From JBBQSU01 sp038234815 (lineage in GTDB: Bacteria; Planctomycetota; Phycisphaerae; Tepidisphaerales; Tepidisphaeraceae): a stretch of DNA of 26,674 nucleotides. Positions 15,402 through 24,262 of this stretch are shown piece after piece (within the stretch, counting starts at the first letter, position 1; the number at the start of each line of letters is the position of its first letter). The stretch spans positions 1 to 26,674 of the forward strand of contig JBBQSU010000037.1 of assembly GCA_038234815.1 (NCBI GenBank). Direction: 5' to 3'. Position numbers and translations under genes: made by a program. The notes beneath the pieces were generated by a model. That model saw only the letters and a list, made by a program, of their open reading frames with translations, did no database searches and had not been told where the DNA came from.

Positions 15402-17663
15402 TTACTTTTCGTCCTTAAAACTGGCCGACGCCACCGCCCGCGCTACCGGTCCGAAAGGAGACGTGCCCGGTGAGTTGCCATTGGCCGCCCGGCTGTGCAG
15501 TCGCTTGCTCTGGCCGCTCAATGCCGCTTCAAAATCCCGGGAGTTGGCCCGATTGAACACGATGCCGGCGATTCGGGCACCGATCGACGTGAGATGGGCC
15601 ACGGCCTTGTCTACCTGTGCGCGATGCTGCCCGCGCGAGACGGTGAGGATCACGGCATCGACCGCCGCGCCGACGAGGCTGGCTTCGATGCTGCCCAAGA
15701 CCGGGCCGGTGTCAATGAGGATGACCTCAAAATGACGCTTGGCTTCGATAATCAGCCGTCGCAAGGCCACCGGGGATAGGGCACTTGCCTGCTGCGGGGT
15801 CGCCGAGCCGGCGGGCAGAATTGCCACGTCGGCGGCATCGGTGCTGTGGACATACTGGAGCAGCGTGCGTGTGGCGATGGCGTCGAGCAGGCCCTGGGGA
15901 CTGCGAATGTTCAGACGGGACGAAAGCCCGGCACCGACGAGGTCGCAGTCAATTAGCAGGGTGCGTGCCCCGCAGGCGGCATAAGACAACCCCAGCGAAA
16001 GCGTGAGGCTGGTCTTGCCATCCCCGGAGTTGGCGCTGGTAATCGCAAACACATGACGTGTGTTTCCCGTGCCGTCGATCTGAAGCATCGCGCGAATCTG
16101 ATGGACACAGTGTGACGCGATCGCTGCCTGTTCCGGGTCACTGAGCCGGTCCGGGAGATTCGGCAATACTCCGAGGAGCGGGAGATGCGCCAGGTCAGTA
16201 TTGGTGTCGTCGGAGTAGCGATACCTCCGGTCCATCAAGCCGATGAGCAGCAGCAGGGCGAGCGGAACGGCCCCGCCACCCATGAATCCCATGGCGGCAA
16301 ACTGCTTGCGTTTGTCCACGGTCGGCACAGTGGGCGCCTCTCGCGGATAGGTGATTTGAATCCGCTGGGTGAGTTCGATTTCCGCTTCGATGGCATCGAC
16401 ATTCTTGGTGATGTCACGAATCTGGTCATTGATCTGGGCGACTTCGGACTTAGTGGCCTGAATTTGCGTGCGGTAGGTTCCCAGTTCCATCAAGGCCACG
16501 CGGTCGGTGGAGAACTGTTTGCGTCGGGCTTCAACCTGCGTAGCGAAGTGCTCGACGTCCTGCGGGGTTTTCAGGCCATCGACGATTGCGCTAACCATGT
16601 CGGGGTTGGCGGGATTGGTGGGATTGCGGGCCTGTGGCCCATTCAAAAACCGCTGTGGATAGGCCTTGGCATAATCGGCAATGCGTTTGTTGATGATTTC
16701 GAGATTGAGCAAGGCATAGTCGATCCGGCGGTGGGTCGAATTCTCGCCATAGATGTGACGGAGATTGTTCAGGGTTGTTTCGGCGGTTTCCTTTTGGGCC
16801 AGGTAATCGCGCATCTTGGCGTCGGTCTGGGCGATCTGATCAATCAGGGTTTCGAGATTGGGCGGGGCCTGCACGGGCATTGTGTCCTGCCTGGCCCGGG
16901 CGATGTTGAGCGCGGCCTCTTCTTGATTGAGCAGTTGTTCGAGGTTGTATGAATCGCGCATCTTGGCTTCGTGCATCGGGCCAAGATCGTCCGTGCCGTA
17001 TTTTTGTGCCAACCCGTCGATCTGCTTTTGCTTGGCGTCGCGCGAGGTCATCAAGGCGATTTGCCGACTTTTCAGGTGGTTTTTCTTTTCGACGCGTTCT
17101 CGCTGATCTTGCTCGCCGTAGAGTTTGTTGTACGCCTTGAGTGTAGCCTTTACGGCGGCGTTGGCGACATCGCCACGGTAGTCGAGGAAGGAGACCTTGA
17201 TCAGGGAACTGTCGCGGATATAGCCGACATCCAGCAGCGCGCCAAACACGAGCGGATCGTTGGCGGGGGCGGCCTTGCCCACGCTCAGCCAGTCGTCGCT
17301 GGTCAAAGCCGCGGCGATCACCCGGTCACTTTGCAGCAACTGCACCTGGCTGTTGACGTAAAGCCGGTACATGGGCATCACTCGGTCAGCCATAGTATCG
17401 CCGACCGTGAGCGGGTTGACATCGACGAACCCATCGACTCGAAAGGCCGGCCTTTTGGACGTCCAGCCGAAGATCGCGCCTGAGGCTGCACCGATCGTGC
17501 AAAGAACGATTGTGATGAGGTACCGTCCGCGCAACAAGCGGTGGACGCGCTGAAGCGGAGACTGCACCACCGGGACCGCGTGCGTCGGCTGGTTGTTGGG
17601 CTGGGCCGACAGGAATTCGTCGTCATTGCCGTTAGTGGGGAATATGGTGATTTCGTTGGTCAT
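15402..17663 (-). CDS. Wzc-like chain-length determinant/ATPase (BY-kinase family)
   Basis: This 753-residue inner-membrane protein should regulate polysaccharide chain length. It has a Wzz-type N-terminus with a membrane helix at about 47-66, a long periplasmic coiled-coil region (about 180-435), a second helix at about 456-476, and a cytoplasmic ATPase. The ATPase shows Walker A SANSGDGKTS (543-552), Walker A' LLIDCDL (569-575) and Walker B VILIDTGP (647-654), as in bacterial tyrosine kinases and ExoP/EpsB proteins. The C-terminal tail after residue 720 has no tyrosine, and the last one in the whole protein is Tyr604. The usual autophosphorylated cluster is therefore missing, and kinase activity on itself is doubtful. 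Its start overlaps the EpsI stop by ATGA. Confidence 0.9.
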   Translation of the reverse strand: MTNEITIFPTNGNDDEFLSAQPNNQPTHAVPVVQSPLQRVHRLLRGRYLITIVLCTIGAASGAIFGWTSKRPAFRVDGFVDVNPLTVGDTMADRVMPMYRLYVNSQVQLLQSDRVIAAALTSDDWLSVGKAAPANDPLVFGALLDVGYIRDSSLIKVSFLDYRGDVANAAVKATLKAYNKLYGEQDQRERVEKKNHLKSRQIALMTSRDAKQKQIDGLAQKYGTDDLGPMHEAKMRDSYNLEQLLNQEEAALNIARARQDTMPVQAPPNLETLIDQIAQTDAKMRDYLAQKETAETTLNNLRHIYGENSTHRRIDYALLNLEIINKRIADYAKAYPQRFLNGPQARNPTNPANPDMVSAIVDGLKTPQDVEHFATQVEARRKQFSTDRVALMELGTYRTQIQATKSEVAQINDQIRDITKNVDAIEAEIELTQRIQITYPREAPTVPTVDKRKQFAAMGFMGGGAVPLALLLLIGLMDRRYRYSDDTNTDLAHLPLLGVLPNLPDRLSDPEQAAIASHCVHQIRAMLQIDGTGNTRHVFAITSANSGDGKTSLTLSLGLSYAACGARTLLIDCDLVGAGLSSRLNIRSPQGLLDAIATRTLLQYVHSTDAADVAILPAGSATPQQASALSPVALRRLIIEAKRHFEVILIDTGPVLGSIEASLVGAAVDAVILTVSRGQHRAQVDKAVAHLTSIGARIAGIVFNRANSRDFEAALSGQSKRLHSRAANGNSPGTSPFGPVARAVASASFKDEK

Positions 17664-18343
17664 TTGTGTAGTCCTCCCGATTCGAGCGTGCGGATGCAGT
17701 CAATCAATTGGCTCACGAGGGTGGTGAAAATTGCCCGTCGCTGGTCCTCTGGTAAATCGGCCGACATGACAATCTGCACCTGCGACGCGCCATAGTAGCG
17801 CTGTTGGTAGTCTTCGGCGACCTTGGCCACGTCTTGCATGTCCCTCACGATCCCCTTGCCGGGCGCTATCAGAAAATTATAGACGCACGTCCGGGTCATC
17901 TTGGTCGGTTCGATTTTCTGAAAATGATACTCCCTGCCGGGAATTTTCAGACCCTTGATCGTCCAGTCCTGATCGACCTGAAAAATCTGGCTTTGGCCGT
18001 TGTTCGGATAACACTTGGGCGGATAGTGGCCGTTAAGGTCGCGGGTGTCGCGGCAATGAACGATCAGGACCGAAGCCCATCGATCGCTCTGGTCGGTATC
18101 GACGTATCGACGGGAGAGGATGTCGGGATTATTGAGCAGTTGCAGAGCTTCTTTCGGGACCGGTTCGTCCCGGCCGGTCCAGGTGCCCATGACGCTGGGG
18201 ATGGCATCGATGGCTGCCTTGGCTCGGTTGTGATAAGGCTCGGTCATTTCCGGGCGAACGCGCGTCCGCCCTTCGGCCACAATGCCGAGCAGCAAACCCC
18301 CGCAAAGCAGGGGGGAGACGATCATGGAGATGGTTCGTTTCAT
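17660..18343 (-). CDS. Exosortase-associated EpsI-family protein
   Basis: This 227-residue protein has an N-terminal export or anchor segment (ISMIVSPLLCGGLLLGIVA) and belongs to the EpsI/DUF3485 family, which accompanies exosortases either as a separate gene or fused to the enzyme. The family hallmark is visible as HCRDTRDLNGHYPPKCYPNNG, with His106 and Cys111 likely the conserved pair. The protein should act at the outer face of the inner membrane, though its biochemical role is not known. It lies 24 nt downstream of the exosortase and overlaps the Wzc-like start by four bases. Confidence 0.87.
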   Translation of the reverse strand: MKRTISMIVSPLLCGGLLLGIVAEGRTRVRPEMTEPYHNRAKAAIDAIPSVMGTWTGRDEPVPKEALQLLNNPDILSRRYVDTDQSDRWASVLIVHCRDTRDLNGHYPPKCYPNNGQSQIFQVDQDWTIKGLKIPGREYHFQKIEPTKMTRTCVYNFLIAPGKGIVRDMQDVAKVAEDYQQRYYGASQVQIVMSADLPEDQRRAIFTTLVSQLIDCIRTLESGGLHK

Positions 18344-18367
18344 GCGTTCGTTCTATTTCGCCCGGTA

Positions 18368-19252
18368 TTATGGGGCGGCCAGCGTGTAGCGCATCACTGG
18401 GATCATCGCCCAGCGCAAGGTTCTGATAATGCCCAGCAGCAATAGGAATGCAATCGGCAACATCATCCACCCGCTGAAGGTGTGGAAAGCCGAGCCGATA
18501 TTGCTTCCGCGGGGTAAATAGCCAAACAACCACATCGTCGGGATGATCCGCACGAGGTTGCAGGCGATGGCCGCGATCGGGCTAACCACCAGGACCAACA
18601 TGCGCACGCTGTTCCGAAGTGGCAGTCCAAAACTAAACGCGAAAGAGACGAGAATCAGGGCAAAGACCATCCGCAGGCCGTTACAGGCTTCGATGATGGT
18701 GACGGGCTGGCCGTTGATGCTCAACAGATTGCCGGACTGCTGCACGTCGGCCCCAAAAATCTCCAGCAGGTTCTTGGCGATAGATGCGGTGTAGGCCTGC
18801 AGGGGCATGGAGATTTCCAGCCGAATTCGACCCGGCACCGGCACAAGGAATATCAACACCGCCGCGGCCGGAAGAAAGCGGAACAGCGCGTGCCGGCCCA
18901 GCACGGAAATCACGCATCCCATGACGACCAGCACCGATCCTGCGTGCCAGAATGATTGAATCTCGTGATAGAATCCGTAGGCCGCCATCATCCAGCCGAA
19001 GGCGGCGATGATCGGCCCGAGCAACTGTCCCGTCGGCCGGCAATACCGGACTCGCGCCCGGCGCACCCATACCATCCAGATGGCGACGAATGGGACGAGG
19101 AAGATATGGCTGGATTCCTCGTCCTTCATGGCAATGGTGTGGATGTCGATCCAAGCCGGAAGGGTGGCCAGAACGCCCAGCGTGGCCATGGCCACGGCCG
19201 CAACGAGGTGTTTCCTGGTCCAGCGTTCAGTATTGCGTGCTTCCAATTTCAT
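18368..19252 (-). CDS. Exosortase (membrane transpeptidase-like sorting enzyme)
   Basis: This 294-residue polytopic protein recognises PEP-CTERM-type tails on exported proteins, cleaves them and probably transfers the protein to a surface anchor. The three conserved active-site residues are present: Cys190 in VTIIEACNGLRM, Arg235 in ACNLVRIIPTMW and His257 in SAFHTFSGWMM. The N-terminal SSHIFLVPFVAIWMVW also matches the family, and about eight hydrophobic segments are seen. The EpsI domain is a separate gene here. The frame is open seven codons further to a TTG at 19273; neither start has a good Shine-Dalgarno, and the ATG is preferred. The neighbouring VPLPP-tailed protein is the obvious substrate, which points towards an exosortase of the VPLPA-recognising kind, though the subtype is not certain. 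Confidence 0.9.
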   Translation of the reverse strand: MKLEARNTERWTRKHLVAAVAMATLGVLATLPAWIDIHTIAMKDEESSHIFLVPFVAIWMVWVRRARVRYCRPTGQLLGPIIAAFGWMMAAYGFYHEIQSFWHAGSVLVVMGCVISVLGRHALFRFLPAAAVLIFLVPVPGRIRLEISMPLQAYTASIAKNLLEIFGADVQQSGNLLSINGQPVTIIEACNGLRMVFALILVSFAFSFGLPLRNSVRMLVLVVSPIAAIACNLVRIIPTMWLFGYLPRGSNIGSAFHTFSGWMMLPIAFLLLLGIIRTLRWAMIPVMRYTLAAP

Positions 19253-19315
19253 ATCGTGCGTCGACTCGTTCAAATCATCGGCATTCTGCCCAAACCATCA
19301 CAACGGCCCTAAAAA

Positions 19316-21328
19316 TTAGGCTGAGAGGCGCTCTTCCACTTTCGCCGCCGGCAAAACTTGATCAATAACGACCCTATCCTTCGCCACCTGCGCACCGGCG
19401 CACACGACGGAACGAACCAGCACCGCCCCCGGCTCGACCACGGCACCAGCGAATGTTATCGAATCATGCAGACGCGCCGAAGAATGAACCGACGCGCCGG
19501 TTTCAATAATCGAAAAGGTTGGTTGCCAGTCTTCGGCCAGCGGGTCGATCAAAGCACCCTTGTTTCGCCGAAAGCTGTGATGATAGCGCAAGGCCAGGAT
19601 GTAATCCTGACGCGTGCGGATCGGCACTCCCGTGGCCCGGCGGCGATGCAACACCGCGACGTCGTACTCCCGCGCGATTTTCTGCATGGCCTGCTCTTTC
19701 ATATCCACGAAACCCACTGGCGAAATCGACCGAAGGGCCTTCACACGCAGCAGCATGATCCCGCTCGGCGTGCCGTCGATATGCGACACCAGCCCCACGT
19801 CGCCGCGCTTCTGATCCAGTGTTCGCACGATCGCGGCCAGGGGATCGAGCAGGATTTGGGCCGCATTGGCCACCAGAAGGAAATCGTCGTCATCGTAGTC
19901 CTGCGACAAGTCCGCCAGCACTCCGCCGGTGCCGCGAAAATCCGTGCGGTCTCGTTCGACGCGAAATGCGCCGTAGTAACTGCTGTTGGCGCTAATCGGC
20001 TCCGGTGATTTCTGATCCACCAGCACGCGCACGGGCAGGGCACTCAGCCCGCCTTGCTGGGCGACGATCGCGGCATGGTCCAGCCAGTGAGCCAGGATCG
20101 AACGCGTATCATCCACCGGTAAATCGAGCACCGATCGGCCAATTCCACTCCGCACCAGGGGCGGGGGGCTGATCGCGCCTCCCAACAGCACCAACGCCTT
20201 AAGCCGAGGCAGCGCGCTGGATTGCCGGGAAGGTACGCGCGCCGAGCGGGCGCTCCGCGGGACCGCTTGGCCGGGCCTCGCCTCGGTTGGTCTCGCCGGG
20301 TCGATCGAACGCAGGGGCTTCAGATCCAGCGAGTGTCCGTTTGCGCCTTCATCCGTCGGAATGTCGCCCGGCTTCGAATATTGATGCAGGCCTAAACTCT
20401 GTTTGACCCCGCGATAGACGGACACCGCCATCAGGTAAAGACCAAACCAAATACCGATTCCGAGGTAACGCTTGGATAATCGCTTCGGCTCCTGAAAGAG
20501 CCGATGGACCCACTCGGCCCCGCTCCTTTGCATCCAGAGTGGGGCACGTTTCACGTCGCCGCACAGAAAACTGAAGCTCACGCCCACACCCAACCACCAA
20601 GCCCGCGGGAGTGACGCGTGCACTTGCGATATCAGTCTCTCCTGCTTCGGACTGCCGAGGGCGACATAAATGATGTCTGGTGCCGCCGTCGTAAGAATGT
20701 CAGTCAGTTCGACCACATAACCCGCGCTCGAATCAAACCCCATCGGCGGGCAATAGGTCCCGGCGACCTTCAAGCCCGGAAACTTAACCCTCAGCAATTG
20801 GGCCGCGGCTTCGGCCGTGCCCGGGGCACCGCCTAAAAAGTAGACGCTCCGGCCACCGCTCGCTGCGGCCTCACTCAACGTGGTGATGAGATTGGACCCT
20901 GCCACCCTCTCGGGGAGGGGGTTTCCCTGTCGCCGGCTGGCCCAGATCAAGGGCATTCCGTCGGCGACGATCAGATCGGACTCTCCGATCAGCGCCGCAA
21001 AATTCCGGTCCTGACGGGCGCGATAGAGGTGGTCGAGATTCGGCGTCACAACCGTACCGCCTCGCCCGGCGGCCAGTTCGCCCATGATTATCTCGATCGT
21101 CTGCTTCTCGGTCAGGGGATGGAGATGAATACCCATCAGGTCGACGGTCGGGAGGTGCCCGGTCCGGGCCTTGGTCGGCAACATCGATGCCCGGCCTGCG
21201 CTGACCCTTTCCGCCGGCGCGTCCGGTAACATCTCGGCCTGCTGAAGAAAATCGGAATTCGCTGATTCCATAGCACCGCTGACCCGTCCGGGTGGACTTG
21301 GGAGATTAAACAACTCGTCCTTATCCAT
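19316..21328 (-). CDS. WecG/TagA glycosyltransferase fused to nucleotidyltransferase and beta-helix region
   Basis: This 670-residue protein has two parts. Residues 61-305 form a WecG/TagA/CpsF glycosyltransferase, a family that adds a sugar to a lipid-linked intermediate: PNLDHLYRA (96-104), VADGMPLIW (121-129), VYFLGGAPGTAEAAA (162-176), YVALGSPKQE (221-230) and GVGVSFSFLCGDVKRAP. After a basic and proline-rich linker (about 330-373), residues 376-575 resemble an NDP-sugar pyrophosphorylase (LKALVLLGGAISPPPLVRSG; DDFLLVANAAQI) and 605-665 carry hexapeptide-like beta-helix turns (SIIETGASVHSSARLHDS, ITFAGAVVEPGAVLVRSVV). The signature Gly-rich loop GGxGTRL is altered to GGAISPP, so nucleotidyl transfer may be lost. 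It is the first gene of the operon, 63 nt before the exosortase ATG. Such a fusion is unusual to me. Confidence 0.85.
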   Translation of the reverse strand: MDKDELFNLPSPPGRVSGAMESANSDFLQQAEMLPDAPAERVSAGRASMLPTKARTGHLPTVDLMGIHLHPLTEKQTIEIIMGELAAGRGGTVVTPNLDHLYRARQDRNFAALIGESDLIVADGMPLIWASRRQGNPLPERVAGSNLITTLSEAAASGGRSVYFLGGAPGTAEAAAQLLRVKFPGLKVAGTYCPPMGFDSSAGYVVELTDILTTAAPDIIYVALGSPKQERLISQVHASLPRAWWLGVGVSFSFLCGDVKRAPLWMQRSGAEWVHRLFQEPKRLSKRYLGIGIWFGLYLMAVSVYRGVKQSLGLHQYSKPGDIPTDEGANGHSLDLKPLRSIDPARPTEARPGQAVPRSARSARVPSRQSSALPRLKALVLLGGAISPPPLVRSGIGRSVLDLPVDDTRSILAHWLDHAAIVAQQGGLSALPVRVLVDQKSPEPISANSSYYGAFRVERDRTDFRGTGGVLADLSQDYDDDDFLLVANAAQILLDPLAAIVRTLDQKRGDVGLVSHIDGTPSGIMLLRVKALRSISPVGFVDMKEQAMQKIAREYDVAVLHRRRATGVPIRTRQDYILALRYHHSFRRNKGALIDPLAEDWQPTFSIIETGASVHSSARLHDSITFAGAVVEPGAVLVRSVVCAGAQVAKDRVVIDQVLPAAKVEERLSA

Positions 21329-21400
21329 AATCGGCTAGGTTCGCACCCTTACGCAGTATGGTTCCATCACAATCAGCAAATTCAAGCCGCTTTCGCCTTC

Positions 21401-21428
21401 ATGCCGGGAATTTAGTTTACTCCGGCAT
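21401..21428 (-). promoter_or_regulatory. Inverted repeat upstream of the exosortase operon
   Basis: Perfect 7-base arms ATGCCGG (21401-21407) and CCGGCAT (21422-21428) flank an AT-rich 14-base spacer, about 75-100 nt before the first gene of the operon. On the minus strand the spacer contains TAAACT, a possible -10, with only a weak TTGCCG 15 nt upstream. It may be an operator over a promoter. The rest of the 299-base gap (21329-21627) shows no gene. Confidence 0.3.
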
Positions 21429-21627
21429 GGCACCCGGCAATCGCTGGTCCAACACGGTGCGTATTTTGGTCAACCGTCCGTCGATTGCAATAGGTTTCAT
21501 CAGTTCCGGCAACATCCCGGCAGCATGTCATATCGTGTTTAATCCAATAAACATCCACACCCAGCCGGCCGGTCGCACCGGCATTATGTCCAATAAATGC
21601 CTCGAAAATAAACACTTACGCGAAATG

Positions 21628-22629
21628 CTATGCCGCCGACGCAGGCCCGCTTTTAGCCGCCGTGGGTGCAAAAGCCTTTGCTTTTTCCCAAACCCGTGCC
21701 TGTTTTTCGTTCATCTTGCGCGTGGCTTTGGCCTTGCCCTTTAAAAGGCACGACCACTGAAACCGCCGAAGGAAATCTCGAAACTCCCGGTCGCTGTACC
21801 GCGGCTTCTTGTTCCACCAGGCTTTCCCATATCCCCAAATCATCGCCACCCCACCTGCGACCAGAGGCGGGCGGGTCATCCGGTACAACGCGCTGGCGAT
21901 CATATAAAACGGGCTGGTCCCCATGAAATACTGCCCAATCCCGTGCCGCACTCGCCCCGTCCACCAGTTCCGGTCGCTCGTTCCCATGGGCCGCAGATGC
22001 TCAAAATTCAGTGCCGGGTCATCCCAGCTCACCGCGATCCACCCGGTCATGCGGCAACGATGGCAATCGATACCGTCCCACATTAACTCCCTGACAAATC
22101 CCCCGATCTGCCGAAAGCATTCTGTGCGATAAAACTTGATCATTCCCACCGAATTTTCATCCCCGCAGGCTTCTGAGATCAACGCCCCCGAGGCGTCTCG
22201 AAAATAGGGCTTCCCGCTGCACGTTCCGATCCGCGCATTGGCCTCCATGTGTTGCATGACCTTCTCGAAATACCGAAGCGGGATATCCAGGTCCAGGTCC
22301 AACTTAACAATATACTCAAACTCATCAGCGTTGATCGTGTTGAACCCCTCATAGAACGCGTCGATCACGCCCGAACCAAGGCGGCGCTCCCCGCGATCGG
22401 CCCGATGCACCACCCGAATGTACGGAAACCGTGCGGCATACTCGGCCAGAATGTGCGGCGTGTCGTCGTGCGAACCGTCATCCACGATCACCCACAACGC
22501 CGGTGGAAACGTCTGCCGAGTCACGCAATCCAGCGTCCGCCGGGCGAATTTGGCCTCATCGCGGCACGGCGTAACGATCGCATACCGCCGCGAGGGCAAC
22601 GGAAGAAGTTTGTGAGAATAGCGACCCAT
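21628..22629 (-). CDS. Family 2 glycosyltransferase
   Basis: This 333-residue enzyme should transfer a sugar from a nucleotide sugar to a growing glycan at the cytoplasmic side. It opens with YAIVTPCRDEAKFARRTLDC, has the GT-A nucleotide-binding VIVDDGSHDDT near residues 48-58, and a metal-binding acidic motif VKLDLDLDIP near 110-119. The segment SVGMIKFYRTECFRQIGG and WDGIDCHRCR fits GT2 acceptor-region motifs. It has no long membrane domain. The C-terminal part is lysine- and arginine-rich. It lies upstream of the exosortase operon in the same direction and may supply sugar residues to the same polysaccharide, but the 299-base gap suggests a separate unit. Donor and acceptor are unknown. 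Confidence 0.88.
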   Translation of the reverse strand: MGRYSHKLLPLPSRRYAIVTPCRDEAKFARRTLDCVTRQTFPPALWVIVDDGSHDDTPHILAEYAARFPYIRVVHRADRGERRLGSGVIDAFYEGFNTINADEFEYIVKLDLDLDIPLRYFEKVMQHMEANARIGTCSGKPYFRDASGALISEACGDENSVGMIKFYRTECFRQIGGFVRELMWDGIDCHRCRMTGWIAVSWDDPALNFEHLRPMGTSDRNWWTGRVRHGIGQYFMGTSPFYMIASALYRMTRPPLVAGGVAMIWGYGKAWWNKKPRYSDREFRDFLRRFQWSCLLKGKAKATRKMNEKQARVWEKAKAFAPTAAKSGPASAA

Positions 22630-22802
22630 GCAATTTGGCTAAGTCAGACCAGCTTATCCATTATCGGCCATGAGCAGAAATGAATTAAATGTCGATTCCG
22701 ACCGGTGCATATAAACCCGAAAAGCCGCGGGCAGTCCAGAATTTGCGTCAATCTGCGTTCCCGCAAGTCTGGCTTAGGACCCTTTTTCAGCCCTTTGCCC
22801 GT

Positions 22803-24068
22803 TTAGATGCCCGGCACAATTGCGCCGTGTGAGGCCAGCGCCTTGCGCAGGGCAGTCAAATCAACATCAGCCACATCGGTTTTGCTGCTCACTGCCAGCG
22901 CCGCTGCGGCGCCGGCGGCCTGGCCCATTGCCATGCACGAGGCCTGGATGCGATAAGCGCTGAACGCCAGCCGGTCGCCGGCAATGCATCGGCCCGCAGC
23001 CAAAATCTGCCTCCCCTGGCGGGGGAGCATCGCGCCCAGTGGGATCGTCGGCAGCGTGCCCTTTGTTAGCGGGCGGAAATCCAGTCCGTCGTCGGTGTGA
23101 ACGTCGATCGGATAAAAGCTGTAACAGACCGCGTCCGGCCACAAACGCCCGGACATGTAGTCGTCGCACGTGATGCTCGAGCGGCCTTCGATCTGAACGG
23201 TTTCCCGAACGCCGCATTCCGGGGCAAACCAGCTCACCACGAGTTTTTCCAGGCCCGGTTGAGCGCGGAAGAACTGCATTAGTTGGAGCATGATGCGCCG
23301 GGATTCGAGTTCGGCCTGGGTCCGGCCTCGGCTGTCCATGGCATTGGCGTTGATAACGTGGATGCGATTGCCGCCGTAACTTTCCAACAGCGGTTTGATG
23401 CCGCCCTTAAACCAGCCCGTATCGCTACTGCGGAATCGTCCCGCGGCCAGTTCACGATCAAAACTCTCTTGAATGGCCGAGTAGTCGATCGCCCGAGCAT
23501 CGTATCCTGTCAGTCTCAAGACCAGAGTTCCCGGCTGACGCTCTGTCGGTCGGATGACGGGCAACCCGGCCAGCGAGAACGCGTTGGCGTCGCCCGAGCA
23601 ATCGATGACCACGCCCGCTGTAGCCTCGTAAAGGCCCTCCTTGCCGCAAAGGGTGAGAGACCAGCCCTTGGCGACCGATCGGATAGCGCCGAGCATAGTG
23701 TGCAGACGTAGCTCGACGCCCGCCTCGATTACTGCCGCATCGACAATTGCCGCATAGACCGCCGGGTTCACTTCTGTGGTGGTTCGACCGCAAGCAGGCT
23801 CGAAAAGCCGGCCATCCGGCCCCGGCAGCCCCAATGCCTGATACGTGCGGCAGACCAGTTCCCAGCCAATCCCGGCGATCACCTGCTGGCCATACGCAAA
23901 GAACGTCTGAATGCCGTTAATCCCGCCCGTCGTCGTCGTTCCCCCAAGCTGGGACTGTTTCTCCACCAGCATCACCCGAGCGCCCAAGCGGCCCGCCTGA
24001 ATCGCCGCGCAAATTCCGGCGGCCCCGCCCCCCAGAACGATAATGTCGAAGACTTCGCTTTCAGGCAT
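22803..24068 (-). CDS. FAD-dependent oxidoreductase
   Basis: This 421-residue flavoprotein begins with a classical FAD-binding Rossmann motif (FDIIVLGGGAAGICAAIQAG, glycines 13-15 and 18), followed by MLVEKQSQLGGTTTTGGING. A second conserved block, GVVIDCSGDANAFSLAGLP, and the C-terminal GRCIAGDRLAFSAYRIQASC with AMGQAAGAAAALA are hallmarks of the FAD_oxidored family, which is abundant in planctomycetes. There is no signal peptide. The substrate is unknown; relatives are linked to sugar or uronate catabolism by context, which the rhamnosidase-like gene nearby would suit but does not prove. No Shine-Dalgarno precedes the ATG. The 173 bases between this gene and the glycosyltransferase hold nothing recognisable. 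Confidence 0.87.
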   Translation of the reverse strand: MPESEVFDIIVLGGGAAGICAAIQAGRLGARVMLVEKQSQLGGTTTTGGINGIQTFFAYGQQVIAGIGWELVCRTYQALGLPGPDGRLFEPACGRTTTEVNPAVYAAIVDAAVIEAGVELRLHTMLGAIRSVAKGWSLTLCGKEGLYEATAGVVIDCSGDANAFSLAGLPVIRPTERQPGTLVLRLTGYDARAIDYSAIQESFDRELAAGRFRSSDTGWFKGGIKPLLESYGGNRIHVINANAMDSRGRTQAELESRRIMLQLMQFFRAQPGLEKLVVSWFAPECGVRETVQIEGRSSITCDDYMSGRLWPDAVCYSFYPIDVHTDDGLDFRPLTKGTLPTIPLGAMLPRQGRQILAAGRCIAGDRLAFSAYRIQASCMAMGQAAGAAAALAVSSKTDVADVDLTALRKALASHGAIVPGI

Positions 24069-24262
24069 AATGTGGATTTTGGAGAGATTGTATGGGAGAA
24101 GATAATGAATCGCTATCCGCCGAGTGGGCAGAAAAACGGGTCATCAGCGGTCTCCCCTTTGCAATTTTGAAGAAGGGGGACATCCTCGCTTACGGGCCAT
24201 CGATGAACTGGGAGGCCCTCCTTCCGTATTCGAAATCCCAAAAAGGCGCGAGGCCAGCCAAT

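Noticed and set aside
21422..21440. Sigma54-type promoter suggested by TGGCAC
   Set aside because: The -12 GC element is missing at the right distance and the orientation is away from the exosortase operon.
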